A stretch of 64,000 nt of DNA, from contig NZ_JABMKZ010000006.1 of the NCBI RefSeq assembly GCF_013204855.1, forward strand, positions 186,001-250,000, written 5' to 3'. The notes below the pieces were generated by a model, which had not been told where the DNA came from, searched no databases, and saw only the letters and a list, made by a program, of their open reading frames with translations. This stretch comes from Paenibacillus alba (GTDB lineage: Bacteria; Bacillota; Bacilli; Paenibacillales; NBRC-103111). This document shows positions 1 through 8,104 of the stretch, in pieces. The number at the start of each line of letters is the position of its first letter. Within the stretch, counting starts at the first letter, position 1. A program made the translations under genes and the position numbers.

Positions 1-478
1 CGAACACAACAATGAAGTAACCAGAAATCAAAAATAATGCGGCAACAATCGACGTCCCAAGCTTGTTTTTTGTCAGAAATACACCTAAAATGAAGAAGGT
101 TGCATACAGCATTTGGATATAGACCATATTAGTTGCCAAATAGTGAGATGCCGAATTCGACAAAGATATCACATAAGTTAGTGGCATGAGCAGAACTAGA
201 ATGGTCAAGACATCTTTCTGTTCATTAAGCTTGAAAACAAAGAAAGCTAGAATGGCAATCAGTAATAAAATGATGGAGGACCAGACCGATGCCGAGTAAA
301 TGGAACGCTCGAAGTCATAAGTACCACCATTGAACAGCGCCCTCTGAAACGGCGCCCAGAATAAAAACAAACCTGTGAAAACTACTAAAAACCAAAAGAT
401 GATAGAGCTCTTCTCTGTCGTTATTGTTCCATTTGTTTTTGCACGTGAAGCCGTGTAGGCATTTTTACTTGCACTCAT
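1..478 (-). CDS. O-antigen ligase-like polytopic membrane protein, N-terminal part (cut by window edge)
   Basis: Reading the minus strand from an ATG at 478 gives an open frame that runs off the left edge (about 159 residues visible). An AAGGAG site lies about 10 bases upstream. A short polar N-terminus is followed by several hydrophobic segments (start SIIFWFLVVFTGLFLFW) and the loop FNGGTYDFERSIYSA. I recognise this style from Paenibacillus proteins annotated as O-antigen ligase family. Such integral membrane enzymes transfer lipid-linked glycans onto an acceptor, and in S-layer glycan loci they can act as the oligosaccharyltransferase. It is divergent from the exporter genes that follow. 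The catalytic periplasmic-type loop lies outside the window, so function is inferred. Confidence 0.6.
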   Translation of the reverse strand, partial: MSASKNAYTASRAKTNGTITTEKSSIIFWFLVVFTGLFLFWAPFQRALFNGGTYDFERSIYSASVWSSIILLLIAILAFFVFKLNEQKDVLTILVLLMPLTYVISLSNSASHYLATNMVYIQMLYATFFILGVFLTKNKLGTSIVAALFLISGYFIVVF

Positions 479-537
479 TGACGGATAGTCTCCTTTTTGC
501 TAAACTTCGACTTTATTTTAGCATAGTTGGAAGGGAG

Positions 538-559
538 TTTCCAAATGGAAATGTTCCAT
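538..559. promoter_or_regulatory. Overlapping dyads in the divergent intergenic region
   Basis: ATGGAAATGTTCCAT (545-559) is a perfect 15-bp inverted repeat, and TTTCCAAATGGAAA (538-551) overlaps it. They sit between the divergent O-antigen-ligase-like gene and the exporter operon. A minus-strand TTGGAA / N18 / TAAAAT promoter-like pair overlaps the dyads. An operator role is inferred from position only. Confidence 0.35.
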
Positions 560-663
560 AGCGATGTAGGGTTCAATTTTGATTTTAATACATAATTTGT
601 TACATTTAAATTTTGTTTAAGTTTGTTAATATATTCTTACTAAGAAAATGCGGGGTTTTATTT

Positions 664-1443
664 ATGTTCAAGCAAGCAATTACAATTCAACGTAAGTACG
701 GTTTTCTTCTTTCTCAATTAGTAGAAAGAGATTTTAAAACGAAATACAGAAGATCAGTATTGGGCATATTATGGAGCCTTTTAAATCCGCTTTTAATAAT
801 GGTAGTACAATTTATGGTTTTTTCTACATTATTTCGCTTTGACATACCAAACTACTCTGTATATTTATTAAGTGGAATTGTAATGTTTAATTACATGTCG
901 GAAGCTACATCGCAGGCAATGACATGTATTATACAAAATGCTTCCCTTATTAACAAAGTGTATATTCCTAAGTATATTTATCCATTTTCTCGTGTTCTAT
1001 CAACAGGAGTGAATTTTTTATTTTCCCTTGTGGCATTATACTTAGTAATTATAGTTACTGGAACTCACGTTACATTCTCTCACATAGCTATATTATATGT
1101 AATACTCTGTATGTTTGTTTTCATTATAGGTTTATCTCTCTTGCTAGCTTCTATGATGGTCTTTTTTCGGGATACACAATTTTTATATAGCATTGGATTA
1201 ACAATATGGACTTATCTAACACCTATTTTCTATCCAGAGAGCATTCTCCCACCCATTATGATATTTGTGATGAAATTTAATCCAATGTATCATTTCATCC
1301 GGTTTTTTCGTTTTGTTATTTTGTATGGTGGTATTCCTGATCTTATGGCATGGGTTTATTGCGCTATTTTTGCAGTCATCTCATTTTCTATCGGTGCATA
1401 TGTGTTTAAACGTAACCAGAACAAGTTTATTCTTAATTTGTGA
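664..1443 (+). CDS. wzm: Polysaccharide ABC exporter permease (Wzm/TagG-type)
   Basis: This is a 259-residue polytopic protein of the ABC-2 polysaccharide exporter family, about six membrane segments. With the next gene's ATPase it would flip an undecaprenyl-linked glycan across the cytoplasmic membrane. The N-terminal amphipathic section ending in ERDFKTKYRRSVLGILWSLL is the typical KpsM/Wzm/TagG pattern ahead of the first membrane helix. A TTG start at 613 would add 17 residues. ATG 664 is preferred because GGGG lies about 9 bases upstream and the product then begins in the family-typical way. The ATPase gene starts 15 bases downstream. Base composition is strongly A+T-rich. Exporter class is secure; the substrate is unknown. 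Confidence 0.88.
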   Translation: MFKQAITIQRKYGFLLSQLVERDFKTKYRRSVLGILWSLLNPLLIMVVQFMVFSTLFRFDIPNYSVYLLSGIVMFNYMSEATSQAMTCIIQNASLINKVYIPKYIYPFSRVLSTGVNFLFSLVALYLVIIVTGTHVTFSHIAILYVILCMFVFIIGLSLLLASMMVFFRDTQFLYSIGLTIWTYLTPIFYPESILPPIMIFVMKFNPMYHFIRFFRFVILYGGIPDLMAWVYCAIFAVISFSIGAYVFKRNQNKFILNL

Positions 1444-1458
1444 GGAGTAGGATTCATT

Positions 1459-3105
1459 TTGATTGAATTAAATAATGTTTCAATGAAGTTTCGAATGGCC
1501 AATGACAGAATTATGAGTCTCAAGGAATTTATTGTAAAGAAATTGACTGGTGAACTTAAATACAAAGAGTTTGTTGCATTAAAGGATGTTTCATTCTCAA
1601 TAAAAAAGGGAGAGGTTGTAGGTATCATTGGAGGTAATGGTGCTGGTAAGAGTACTTTACTAAAGATTATATCAGGTATTCTAACTCCAACAATTGGAAC
1701 GTCTAGGGTGAATGGAACAATTGCCCCTTTGCTTGAACTAGGTGCAGGTTTTGACATTGATTTAACTGCAAGAGAGAATGTATTTCTTAATGGGGCTGTT
1801 TTGGGATATTCAAAGCAGTACATAACGGATAAATATAATGAGATTGTGGAATTTTCTGAACTAGAGCAATTTATGGACGTGCCAATTCGCAATTTTTCCT
1901 CTGGTATGACGATGCGTCTAGCATTTTCAATTGCAACACTAGTGAAGCCAGATGTATTAATAGTGGATGAAATTTTGTCAGTAGGAGACGCTCATTTTCA
2001 ACAAAAAAGTGCGAAGAGAATGCGCGAGCTGATGACGGGTGGAGCAACAGTTATACTTGTATCACACAGCATTGAACAAATTACCGAAATGTGTTCCCGA
2101 GTGGTATGGCTAGATCATGGGAGTTTACGAATGGTCGGAAATACTGAAGAGGTTTGCGATGCGTATATGAGCCACTCAAGAGGGGGGAATTCGCAGACTG
2201 AATCAACATCTGTAAGTTTAATAAGTTACACAGATAAGTTATATTCACCTACATTTATTACAAAGTACGATAATCATTATCTTATCGTTGATTGTTGGCA
2301 TCATAGAGTCATTTATAATGATAATTTAATTGACCCTATAAAAGAATGGGCTACAATGACCGGTAAATTTAGCAATCCGCATTCTATTGTTAGTGACGGG
2401 GATGTTTTTTTAGTCGAGGATACTAGAAATGATAGAGTAAAGGTTCTAAGGAGTAATGGAGCTTTTTTCATAGAAATACAATCAATTGGAAATATCGGGA
2501 GTCAGCCTAACAAGATTGTTTATGATGCTACTAACAAATTGTTTTATGGAATTGCTGCATCGTCACAACAAGTGTTTGTATTAAGGAATACAGGAACAGA
2601 GGTTGTCACTGAAAAAGTCATAAAGTTAGACTATTTAGAATCTGCATATGTTCGATCAATTAGTTTAATTGACGAGAAGATTTATTTTGTATCTGGTCCA
2701 GGTAAAATTATTGTAGCTGATGTCAATAACTTATCATTTGATTTATTAATAGAATATAAAGTGCCTTTTGAACTACAAGGAATGAATGATATTGTTAAAA
2801 TCGGTTCGTATTATTATCTTACAGTATATCAAAATGGAGCAGGCGAGATAAAACCAAGTTTAGTAAGAGTTAAGGATTTGAACGAATTAGAAACTAACTA
2901 TGAGGATATTTATGAATTGCTACATTTAAAAGGTGTGCCTTACAGTTTTTCCTTAATAGACGACCGAGTTTTTTTAACAGAAGTTGATTCCTATTCATCA
3001 ATAATTTCTTTTAAAGTGATTGATGATCAATTTATCGATCTTCATGTTCACTATGATATAGGTATGCCCGATGACCCTTCCTTGAAGAGACGTAAGCAGA
3101 GATGA
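1459..3105 (+). CDS. wzt: Polysaccharide ABC exporter ATPase with C-terminal beta-propeller-like domain (Wzt-type)
   Basis: Residues 1-240 form an ABC ATPase: Walker A GGNGAGKST (58-66), signature SSGM (147-150), Walker B VLIVDE (166-171) and H-loop SHS near 203. The start is TTG, with GGAG about 11 bases upstream. Residues about 253-535 are unlike the beta-sandwich carbohydrate-binding domain of classical Wzt. They contain about six repeats of a hydrophobic strand followed by a polar turn and a strand, such as VFLVEDTRNDRVKVLR and LFYGIAASSQQVFVLR. This resembles an NHL-type propeller. In Wzt proteins the C-terminal domain reads the modified non-reducing end of the glycan, so the propeller may be the glycan-recognition module here. 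The ATPase is certain; propeller fold and role are inferences. Confidence 0.85.
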   Translation: MIELNNVSMKFRMANDRIMSLKEFIVKKLTGELKYKEFVALKDVSFSIKKGEVVGIIGGNGAGKSTLLKIISGILTPTIGTSRVNGTIAPLLELGAGFDIDLTARENVFLNGAVLGYSKQYITDKYNEIVEFSELEQFMDVPIRNFSSGMTMRLAFSIATLVKPDVLIVDEILSVGDAHFQQKSAKRMRELMTGGATVILVSHSIEQITEMCSRVVWLDHGSLRMVGNTEEVCDAYMSHSRGGNSQTESTSVSLISYTDKLYSPTFITKYDNHYLIVDCWHHRVIYNDNLIDPIKEWATMTGKFSNPHSIVSDGDVFLVEDTRNDRVKVLRSNGAFFIEIQSIGNIGSQPNKIVYDATNKLFYGIAASSQQVFVLRNTGTEVVTEKVIKLDYLESAYVRSISLIDEKIYFVSGPGKIIVADVNNLSFDLLIEYKVPFELQGMNDIVKIGSYYYLTVYQNGAGEIKPSLVRVKDLNELETNYEDIYELLHLKGVPYSFSLIDDRVFLTEVDSYSSIISFKVIDDQFIDLHVHYDIGMPDDPSLKRRKQR

Positions 3106-3150
3106 ATTATAAGAAAAGATGTTGGAACATAAAGTTTGGAGGTGCTTACT

Positions 3151-5580
3151 TTGGCGAAGCTAAATTTCGATTATTACCAATCAAATGCTGATGATGTTTA
3201 TACAGATGGCGATATTGAAAATGACTTACTACATTATGCCAAAAGTGGCGAATGCGATTGGTATCAAGATGGAAGATGGCCAATCGTGTACCATATGTCC
3301 CATCTTAGGCACAATATATTAAATTGGTTTCCATTTAAAGAAAATTGCAGCATCTTGGAAATCGGTGCTGGTTGTGGTGCGCTTACAGGTCTACTTTGCG
3401 AGCACGCGGCCAAAGTTGTTTCAGTTGAATTAACAAAGAGGCGCGCAGATGTGAATTTCCATCGCCATCAACATTGGGATAATCTCGAAATAGTAGTTTG
3501 TGATTTTCAGAGTATTCCATCTGAATGGAAGTTCGATTATATAGTCATTAATGGCGTCCTAGAGTATGCTGCCTATATGATCAATAGCAAACAGCCATAT
3601 GAAGATTTTTTGAAAATATCTGCTGAACATATGAACCCTAGCGGTAGAATGCTATTATCAATTGAAAATAGACTTGGATTAAAATACTTTTCCGGTGCAA
3701 AAGAAGACCATACGGGTAAGTATTTTTCAGGCTTAAATGGATATGTTGAAGGTGAAAATGTTAGAACGTTTTCTAAAGAGGAACTCTATGAACAAATATG
3801 TAATGCTAAGCTTTATCCACTTAAATTTTATTATCCATATCCCGATTATAAATTTCCTGCTGAAATCTTTACCGATGCAACTGTTTGTAATATGACCCCT
3901 ACTGTTTCAAATTATCCATTAGATATGCCTAGAGCTAAGCTATTTGATGAACAAGTAGTTTACCAATCACTTATGAAGCAAGGAATTATGGATAAATTCT
4001 CTAACTCATTCTTAGTTGAAATAGCACTTGAATCTAATGAAATTCCCGCTGAAATGTCTTATGTTAAATTAAGTGCAAATCGAAATGAGAGATTTCGAAT
4101 TTGTACATATTTTGATGGCGATAAAAAAAATGTTTATAAAAAAGCATTGACTCTGCAGGCTGAAGAGCATTTAAAAAGAATGAAAGATTTTAATGATTTT
4201 GAATACAGTAATAGCCGGATAAGGAACACCGATTGTAAAGAAGAGCAAATGGGGATTTCATATCCTTATATAACAGGAGATAGTTTAGAAGTAACTTTAC
4301 TTAATGACTTTAACAATTTAGATAAAAATGATTTTTATGCACAAATCAAGCAATTCCGCGACGAATTGTTTTCGGATATAAAGTTGAAAAAACAACCTAT
4401 TTCAGATGAATTTGAAGAAATTTTTGGTGTATTGCAATGCACAAAGGAACTACATTGGGTGTCTAATGCTAACGTTGACATGATTTCAGGAAACATCTTT
4501 AAAATTAAAGATAAATTCCAAGTGATTGATTATGAATGGCATGTTTCTTGTGAAGTGCCGCAGGAATTTATTTTATGGCGCATGCTTAAGCAACTTATAG
4601 AAGATCATCAATTAGAGTCGATTTTAAACAAAGCTTCAATGTATGAATTGATCAATATTGATGAACAAGTAGAAAAATGCTTTTTTGAGTGGGAGGATCA
4701 TTTTGCAAAGAATTATGTGGGGATAAAAGATTTGTATTACCTCGCAAAGGATAGTGTCCCCCTAGATATTGAGTTAGCTGTAGCAAGGCAAATCAAAGAA
4801 CATGTACTGCAAAGTACCTTGTTTTTTGATTTGGGAAATGGATTTACTGATTTTAATTATGAGAGTATTAATGCAGTCTACACGTCTACTGGTTTTGCTG
4901 TAACTTTCACTCAAGAAAAATTAAAATTGGCGAAATTGCTCAGATGGGACCCCCTTGAAGGAAGCGCTAGCAACATTAAGATTCAAAATATTGAAACAGA
5001 CGGTAAGTTTGAAAGTATAGTACCAATTAATGCGGAGAGGTTTACAGAAGATATAGGATATGAATTCTTCACCTACGATCCACAGTTTCAATTGAACGGT
5101 GATTTTTCTGGCGCTACTTACATGAAGATCTATTTTTCTTGCAATATAATGGATTGGACAGTGGGTTATCAAACACGGGAAGAAGAAATGATACTTTTCC
5201 GTCAGAAAACTGCTGAACAAGAATTAATTAATCAACGATTGATAACTGAATTCAATGAACTTCAGCAGGCTTCAAACAAAACTCAAGCAAAACTAGATAT
5301 GAGATCGACTCAATTGAGTACTCTACAAATGGAAATGTCATCTAAATTGGAAGAGCTAGAAATAATCAAAATGGAATTGTCATCTAAACAGGAAGAGCTA
5401 GAAACAGCACAAATTGATTTGCTAAAGCTACAGAAAGACCTTCTTAATAAACAATCAGTTTTGTCAAATACTCAAAACACCCTACAGACTATGATTATTC
5501 AAATGAAAGAGCATCGCGTAAAATCCATAATAAAGATTTTATTATTTGGCAATATCTTTAGGGGGAAAAAAGGTGAGTAA
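3151..5580 (+). CDS. WbdD-like methyltransferase / kinase-like / coiled-coil protein
   Basis: This 809-residue protein starts at TTG 3151, chosen because GGAGGT lies 6-7 bases upstream; a TTG at 3136 would add five residues and overlap that site. Domain order: class I SAM methyltransferase with motif I ILEIGAGCGA at 68-77; a middle region with kinase-like signatures, namely lysines 330/331 followed by EE 338/339, a catalytic-loop-like D443-M-I-S-G-N448 and a DFG-position-like VIDYEW (458-463); then a long heptad coiled coil (about 690-790) with a basic tail. The same order occurs in E. coli O9a WbdD, which phosphorylates and methylates the glycan end, its coiled coil setting chain length. Here it follows wzm/wzt directly. 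Chain-terminator function is a strong inference, not proven. Confidence 0.72.
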   Translation: MAKLNFDYYQSNADDVYTDGDIENDLLHYAKSGECDWYQDGRWPIVYHMSHLRHNILNWFPFKENCSILEIGAGCGALTGLLCEHAAKVVSVELTKRRADVNFHRHQHWDNLEIVVCDFQSIPSEWKFDYIVINGVLEYAAYMINSKQPYEDFLKISAEHMNPSGRMLLSIENRLGLKYFSGAKEDHTGKYFSGLNGYVEGENVRTFSKEELYEQICNAKLYPLKFYYPYPDYKFPAEIFTDATVCNMTPTVSNYPLDMPRAKLFDEQVVYQSLMKQGIMDKFSNSFLVEIALESNEIPAEMSYVKLSANRNERFRICTYFDGDKKNVYKKALTLQAEEHLKRMKDFNDFEYSNSRIRNTDCKEEQMGISYPYITGDSLEVTLLNDFNNLDKNDFYAQIKQFRDELFSDIKLKKQPISDEFEEIFGVLQCTKELHWVSNANVDMISGNIFKIKDKFQVIDYEWHVSCEVPQEFILWRMLKQLIEDHQLESILNKASMYELINIDEQVEKCFFEWEDHFAKNYVGIKDLYYLAKDSVPLDIELAVARQIKEHVLQSTLFFDLGNGFTDFNYESINAVYTSTGFAVTFTQEKLKLAKLLRWDPLEGSASNIKIQNIETDGKFESIVPINAERFTEDIGYEFFTYDPQFQLNGDFSGATYMKIYFSCNIMDWTVGYQTREEEMILFRQKTAEQELINQRLITEFNELQQASNKTQAKLDMRSTQLSTLQMEMSSKLEELEIIKMELSSKQEELETAQIDLLKLQKDLLNKQSVLSNTQNTLQTMIIQMKEHRVKSIIKILLFGNIFRGKKGE

Positions 5581-6412
5581 AGTAAGTGTAATTATGCCCT
5601 GTTATAATGATGGTGCATACATTCAGGAGGCTATTGCATCAGTATACGCCCAGAGCTACAAGGATATCGAATTGATTATTATTGATGATGGGTCTGATGA
5701 TGAATTTACATTAGAGATTTTAAATCGTATATCCAATGTAAACACCAAGATTTTAAAGACCCATCGCTTAAGACCAGCTGGGGCAAGAAATGTGGGCATA
5801 GAGCATTCAACAGGAAAGTATATTTTACCAGTGGATTCAGATGATATCATTGCTTCGGATTATGTGGAAAAAGCTGTTAGAGTATTAGAAGAAAATGAAC
5901 GAATTGGTGTTGTTTACTGCTATGCTGAATTATTCGGAGAGAAGAGTGGAAGATGGGATCTCCCAAACTATTCATTGGAGAAAATGTTGTTAGATAATAT
6001 TGTCTTTGTAACGGCATTGTTTTACAAAGAAGATTGGAAAAAGGTTGGCGGTTTTAATACCAATATGCATCATGGTATGGAAGATTATGATTTTTGGCTC
6101 TCTATTTTGGAGATTGGTCGTGAAATTCATCAAATGCCTGAGGTTTTATTTCACTATAGGATTAAACCAACCTCACGTACTACGGAATTCATGACTAATA
6201 TCCAAGTTGTAAAGGAAACTTATTTAGAAATTTATCAGAACCATCCGGACTTATATGAGAAATATAAGAATCAATATGGAAAGATTTTAAGAGATGCACT
6301 TATCGAGCAAATATTTTTGAATAGAGCATTACAAGAGGGTATCACTATATTAGAGAAAATTAAGCGTATTCCAATTCTTAAGTCGATAATAAAGAAATTC
6401 ATTATAAAATAA
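5573..6412 (+). CDS. Glycosyltransferase family 2
   Basis: This 279-residue GT-A enzyme overlaps the preceding stop by eight bases through a GTGAGTAA junction, so the two genes are probably translationally coupled. GTG 5573 is preferred over an upstream in-frame codon because GGGGG precedes it by about 7 bases. Motifs visible are SVIMPCYNDG at the nucleotide-binding N-terminus, IIDDGSDD, and the metal-binding PVDSDD near residue 94. MHHGMEDYDFWL fits the acceptor/base region. It should add one sugar from a nucleotide donor to the growing lipid-linked glycan at the inner membrane face. Donor and linkage cannot be read from sequence. Confidence 0.85.
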   Translation: MSKVSVIMPCYNDGAYIQEAIASVYAQSYKDIELIIIDDGSDDEFTLEILNRISNVNTKILKTHRLRPAGARNVGIEHSTGKYILPVDSDDIIASDYVEKAVRVLEENERIGVVYCYAELFGEKSGRWDLPNYSLEKMLLDNIVFVTALFYKEDWKKVGGFNTNMHHGMEDYDFWLSILEIGREIHQMPEVLFHYRIKPTSRTTEFMTNIQVVKETYLEIYQNHPDLYEKYKNQYGKILRDALIEQIFLNRALQEGITILEKIKRIPILKSIIKKFIIK

Positions 6413-6426
6413 AGAAGAGGTAATTT

Positions 6427-7524
6427 ATGATAATCTTTACATCAATTTGCGCGAATTATTTGCATAAAGCTCGTACACTGGCTAAGTCAGTAAAAGAAAA
6501 TATTCCAAACGCAACTTTTGTTGTTTGCTTAACAGAACGTGAAGTGTTGCCTCAATACGAATATTCATATTTTGACGAAATCGTATTGGCCAAGGATGCT
6601 TGGGAAGGTAATTTCAATCGATTTATTTTCAAACATGCGATAGTAGAAGCATCGACTGCAGTTAAAGGGCAATTCTTTCGATATTTATATGAAGCCTTTC
6701 CTGACGAGCAACAATTTGTTTATCTTGATCCCGATATATATGTTTATTCAGATTTTATTGAGTTGAAATTACTTTTGGAAACACGTCCTATCGTTTTATG
6801 TCCCCACTTGCTTGACCCAGGGAATATCGATATGGAGCTTTCAAGTACAGCTCATGGTGTGTATAATTTGGGGTTTTTAGGCGTGAATAGGAGCCAGGAA
6901 GCACAAACTTTTATTAAATGGTGGGCAGATAGGTTGTATTTATTTTGCTATGACGATATCCAAAATGGTATTTTTACGGATCAAAAATGGATTGATCTAG
7001 CACCATGTTTTTTTGATGTGGAAATATTTAAGCATAGAGGTTATGATTTTGCTCCGTGGTCTTTACTGGAATGTGGAATGACTGAAGAGAGCGGAGAATT
7101 CTATGTAAAGGGAGATCCGTTACGATTTATTCATTTTTCAGGTTATGGAGACTCGGCACAAAAGTGCATGAGAGACTGGCTTCCTCCAGGTGATCATCCT
7201 TTTAAAAGACTCTACGCTAGTTACTCTGAACTCCATGACGCGAATAATTGCGATAATATTTCAAAAACGCAATGGACCTACGGATATTATTCGTCTGGTG
7301 AAAATATAGAGGATTCAATTAGAGTGGCGTACCGCAAGGATTATGATGTGATGTTTAGTGTAGAAAACCCTTTTGAACTAAGTAATGAATATTTTGAGGG
7401 CAAATTAAATGTGAGTAAACTTTTGACTAAATCTAAAAAAACTTTGACTAGAGCAACTAATATTATTCGTTACCAGGGTTTTAGGGCCTTTACTAAGAAG
7501 CTTTATAATAAGTTATTTAATTAG
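6427..7524 (+). CDS. Glycosyltransferase, GT-A fold (GT8-like DxD)
   Basis: This 365-residue protein begins with IIFTSICANYLHKARTLAKS, a start typical of nucleotide-diphospho-sugar transferases of the GT8-like group. The metal-binding YLDPDIYV lies near residue 98. Conserved-looking FDVEIFKHRGYDFAPW and FIHFSGYGDS follow, the latter resembling the C-terminal substrate segment of the group. It starts 14 bases after the GT2 gene, with AAGAGG ahead of the ATG, and belongs to the same operon. The C-terminal 60 residues are basic and may be membrane-associated. Donor sugar unknown. Confidence 0.7.
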   Translation: MIIFTSICANYLHKARTLAKSVKENIPNATFVVCLTEREVLPQYEYSYFDEIVLAKDAWEGNFNRFIFKHAIVEASTAVKGQFFRYLYEAFPDEQQFVYLDPDIYVYSDFIELKLLLETRPIVLCPHLLDPGNIDMELSSTAHGVYNLGFLGVNRSQEAQTFIKWWADRLYLFCYDDIQNGIFTDQKWIDLAPCFFDVEIFKHRGYDFAPWSLLECGMTEESGEFYVKGDPLRFIHFSGYGDSAQKCMRDWLPPGDHPFKRLYASYSELHDANNCDNISKTQWTYGYYSSGENIEDSIRVAYRKDYDVMFSVENPFELSNEYFEGKLNVSKLLTKSKKTLTRATNIIRYQGFRAFTKKLYNKLFN

Positions 7525-7660
7525 TGTCACTAGTCCTTCGGTATAGACTCAAATCATTTCCCGAGTAGTAATGTGAAAATTGCAAAAAAGTCCATCCTTG
7601 CAAATAACTATTTCTAATATCTAAATAAATGTTTTGAATTTATTTTTAATGTGAGGGTCT

Positions 7661-8011
7661 ATGACAATTCTTTTTTTGTTAATCGCGACATGCTTTAATC
7701 TCGCTGCTCAGTTCTTATTAAAGAAGGCGATCACAGGAGTAAAAATCGAAATAACTAATTTAAACTCGATAGTCGCTATCTTAACAAATTCTTATGTATG
7801 GTTAGGTGCAATAAGTTATGGATTAAGTTTCTTAGTTTATATTTTTGCATTATCCCGTGGAGAATTAGGTAAAGTAGCTCCTGCATCCCAAGTTCTTACC
7901 ATTTTAGGACTTGTGGCCGTCTCAGTCTTTTTCTTTCATGAACCGTTAACAATTTATAAATCTATCGGTCTCCTACTGCTTATTCTAGGTGTATGGTTTA
8001 TTTTCCACTAA
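7661..8011 (+). CDS. Small EamA/SMR-type transporter, putative undecaprenyl-phosphate-sugar flippase subunit
   Basis: This 116-residue protein has four predicted membrane helices and almost no soluble part, as in ArnE/ArnF and small multidrug resistance proteins. The N-terminal NLAAQFLLKKA and central GELGKVAPASQVLTILG match that family. GAGGGTCT lies ahead of the ATG. In three-component glycosylation systems, a GtrB-like enzyme makes undecaprenyl-phosphate-sugar, a small membrane protein flips it, and a GT-C enzyme transfers it outside. A GtrB-like gene (14527) and a GT-C-like gene (8105) are both nearby, which supports a flippase role. Drug efflux is the alternative reading. Confidence 0.68.
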   Translation: MTILFLLIATCFNLAAQFLLKKAITGVKIEITNLNSIVAILTNSYVWLGAISYGLSFLVYIFALSRGELGKVAPASQVLTILGLVAVSVFFFHEPLTIYKSIGLLLLILGVWFIFH

Positions 8012-8104
8012 CATATTGATTAATAGTTAATAAACTTGTTAGTGGAAGACTTTGATTTCAAAATAAATGCTGAAAATTAAAGTGTATTGTAAAAGGAGAA
8101 GTTT

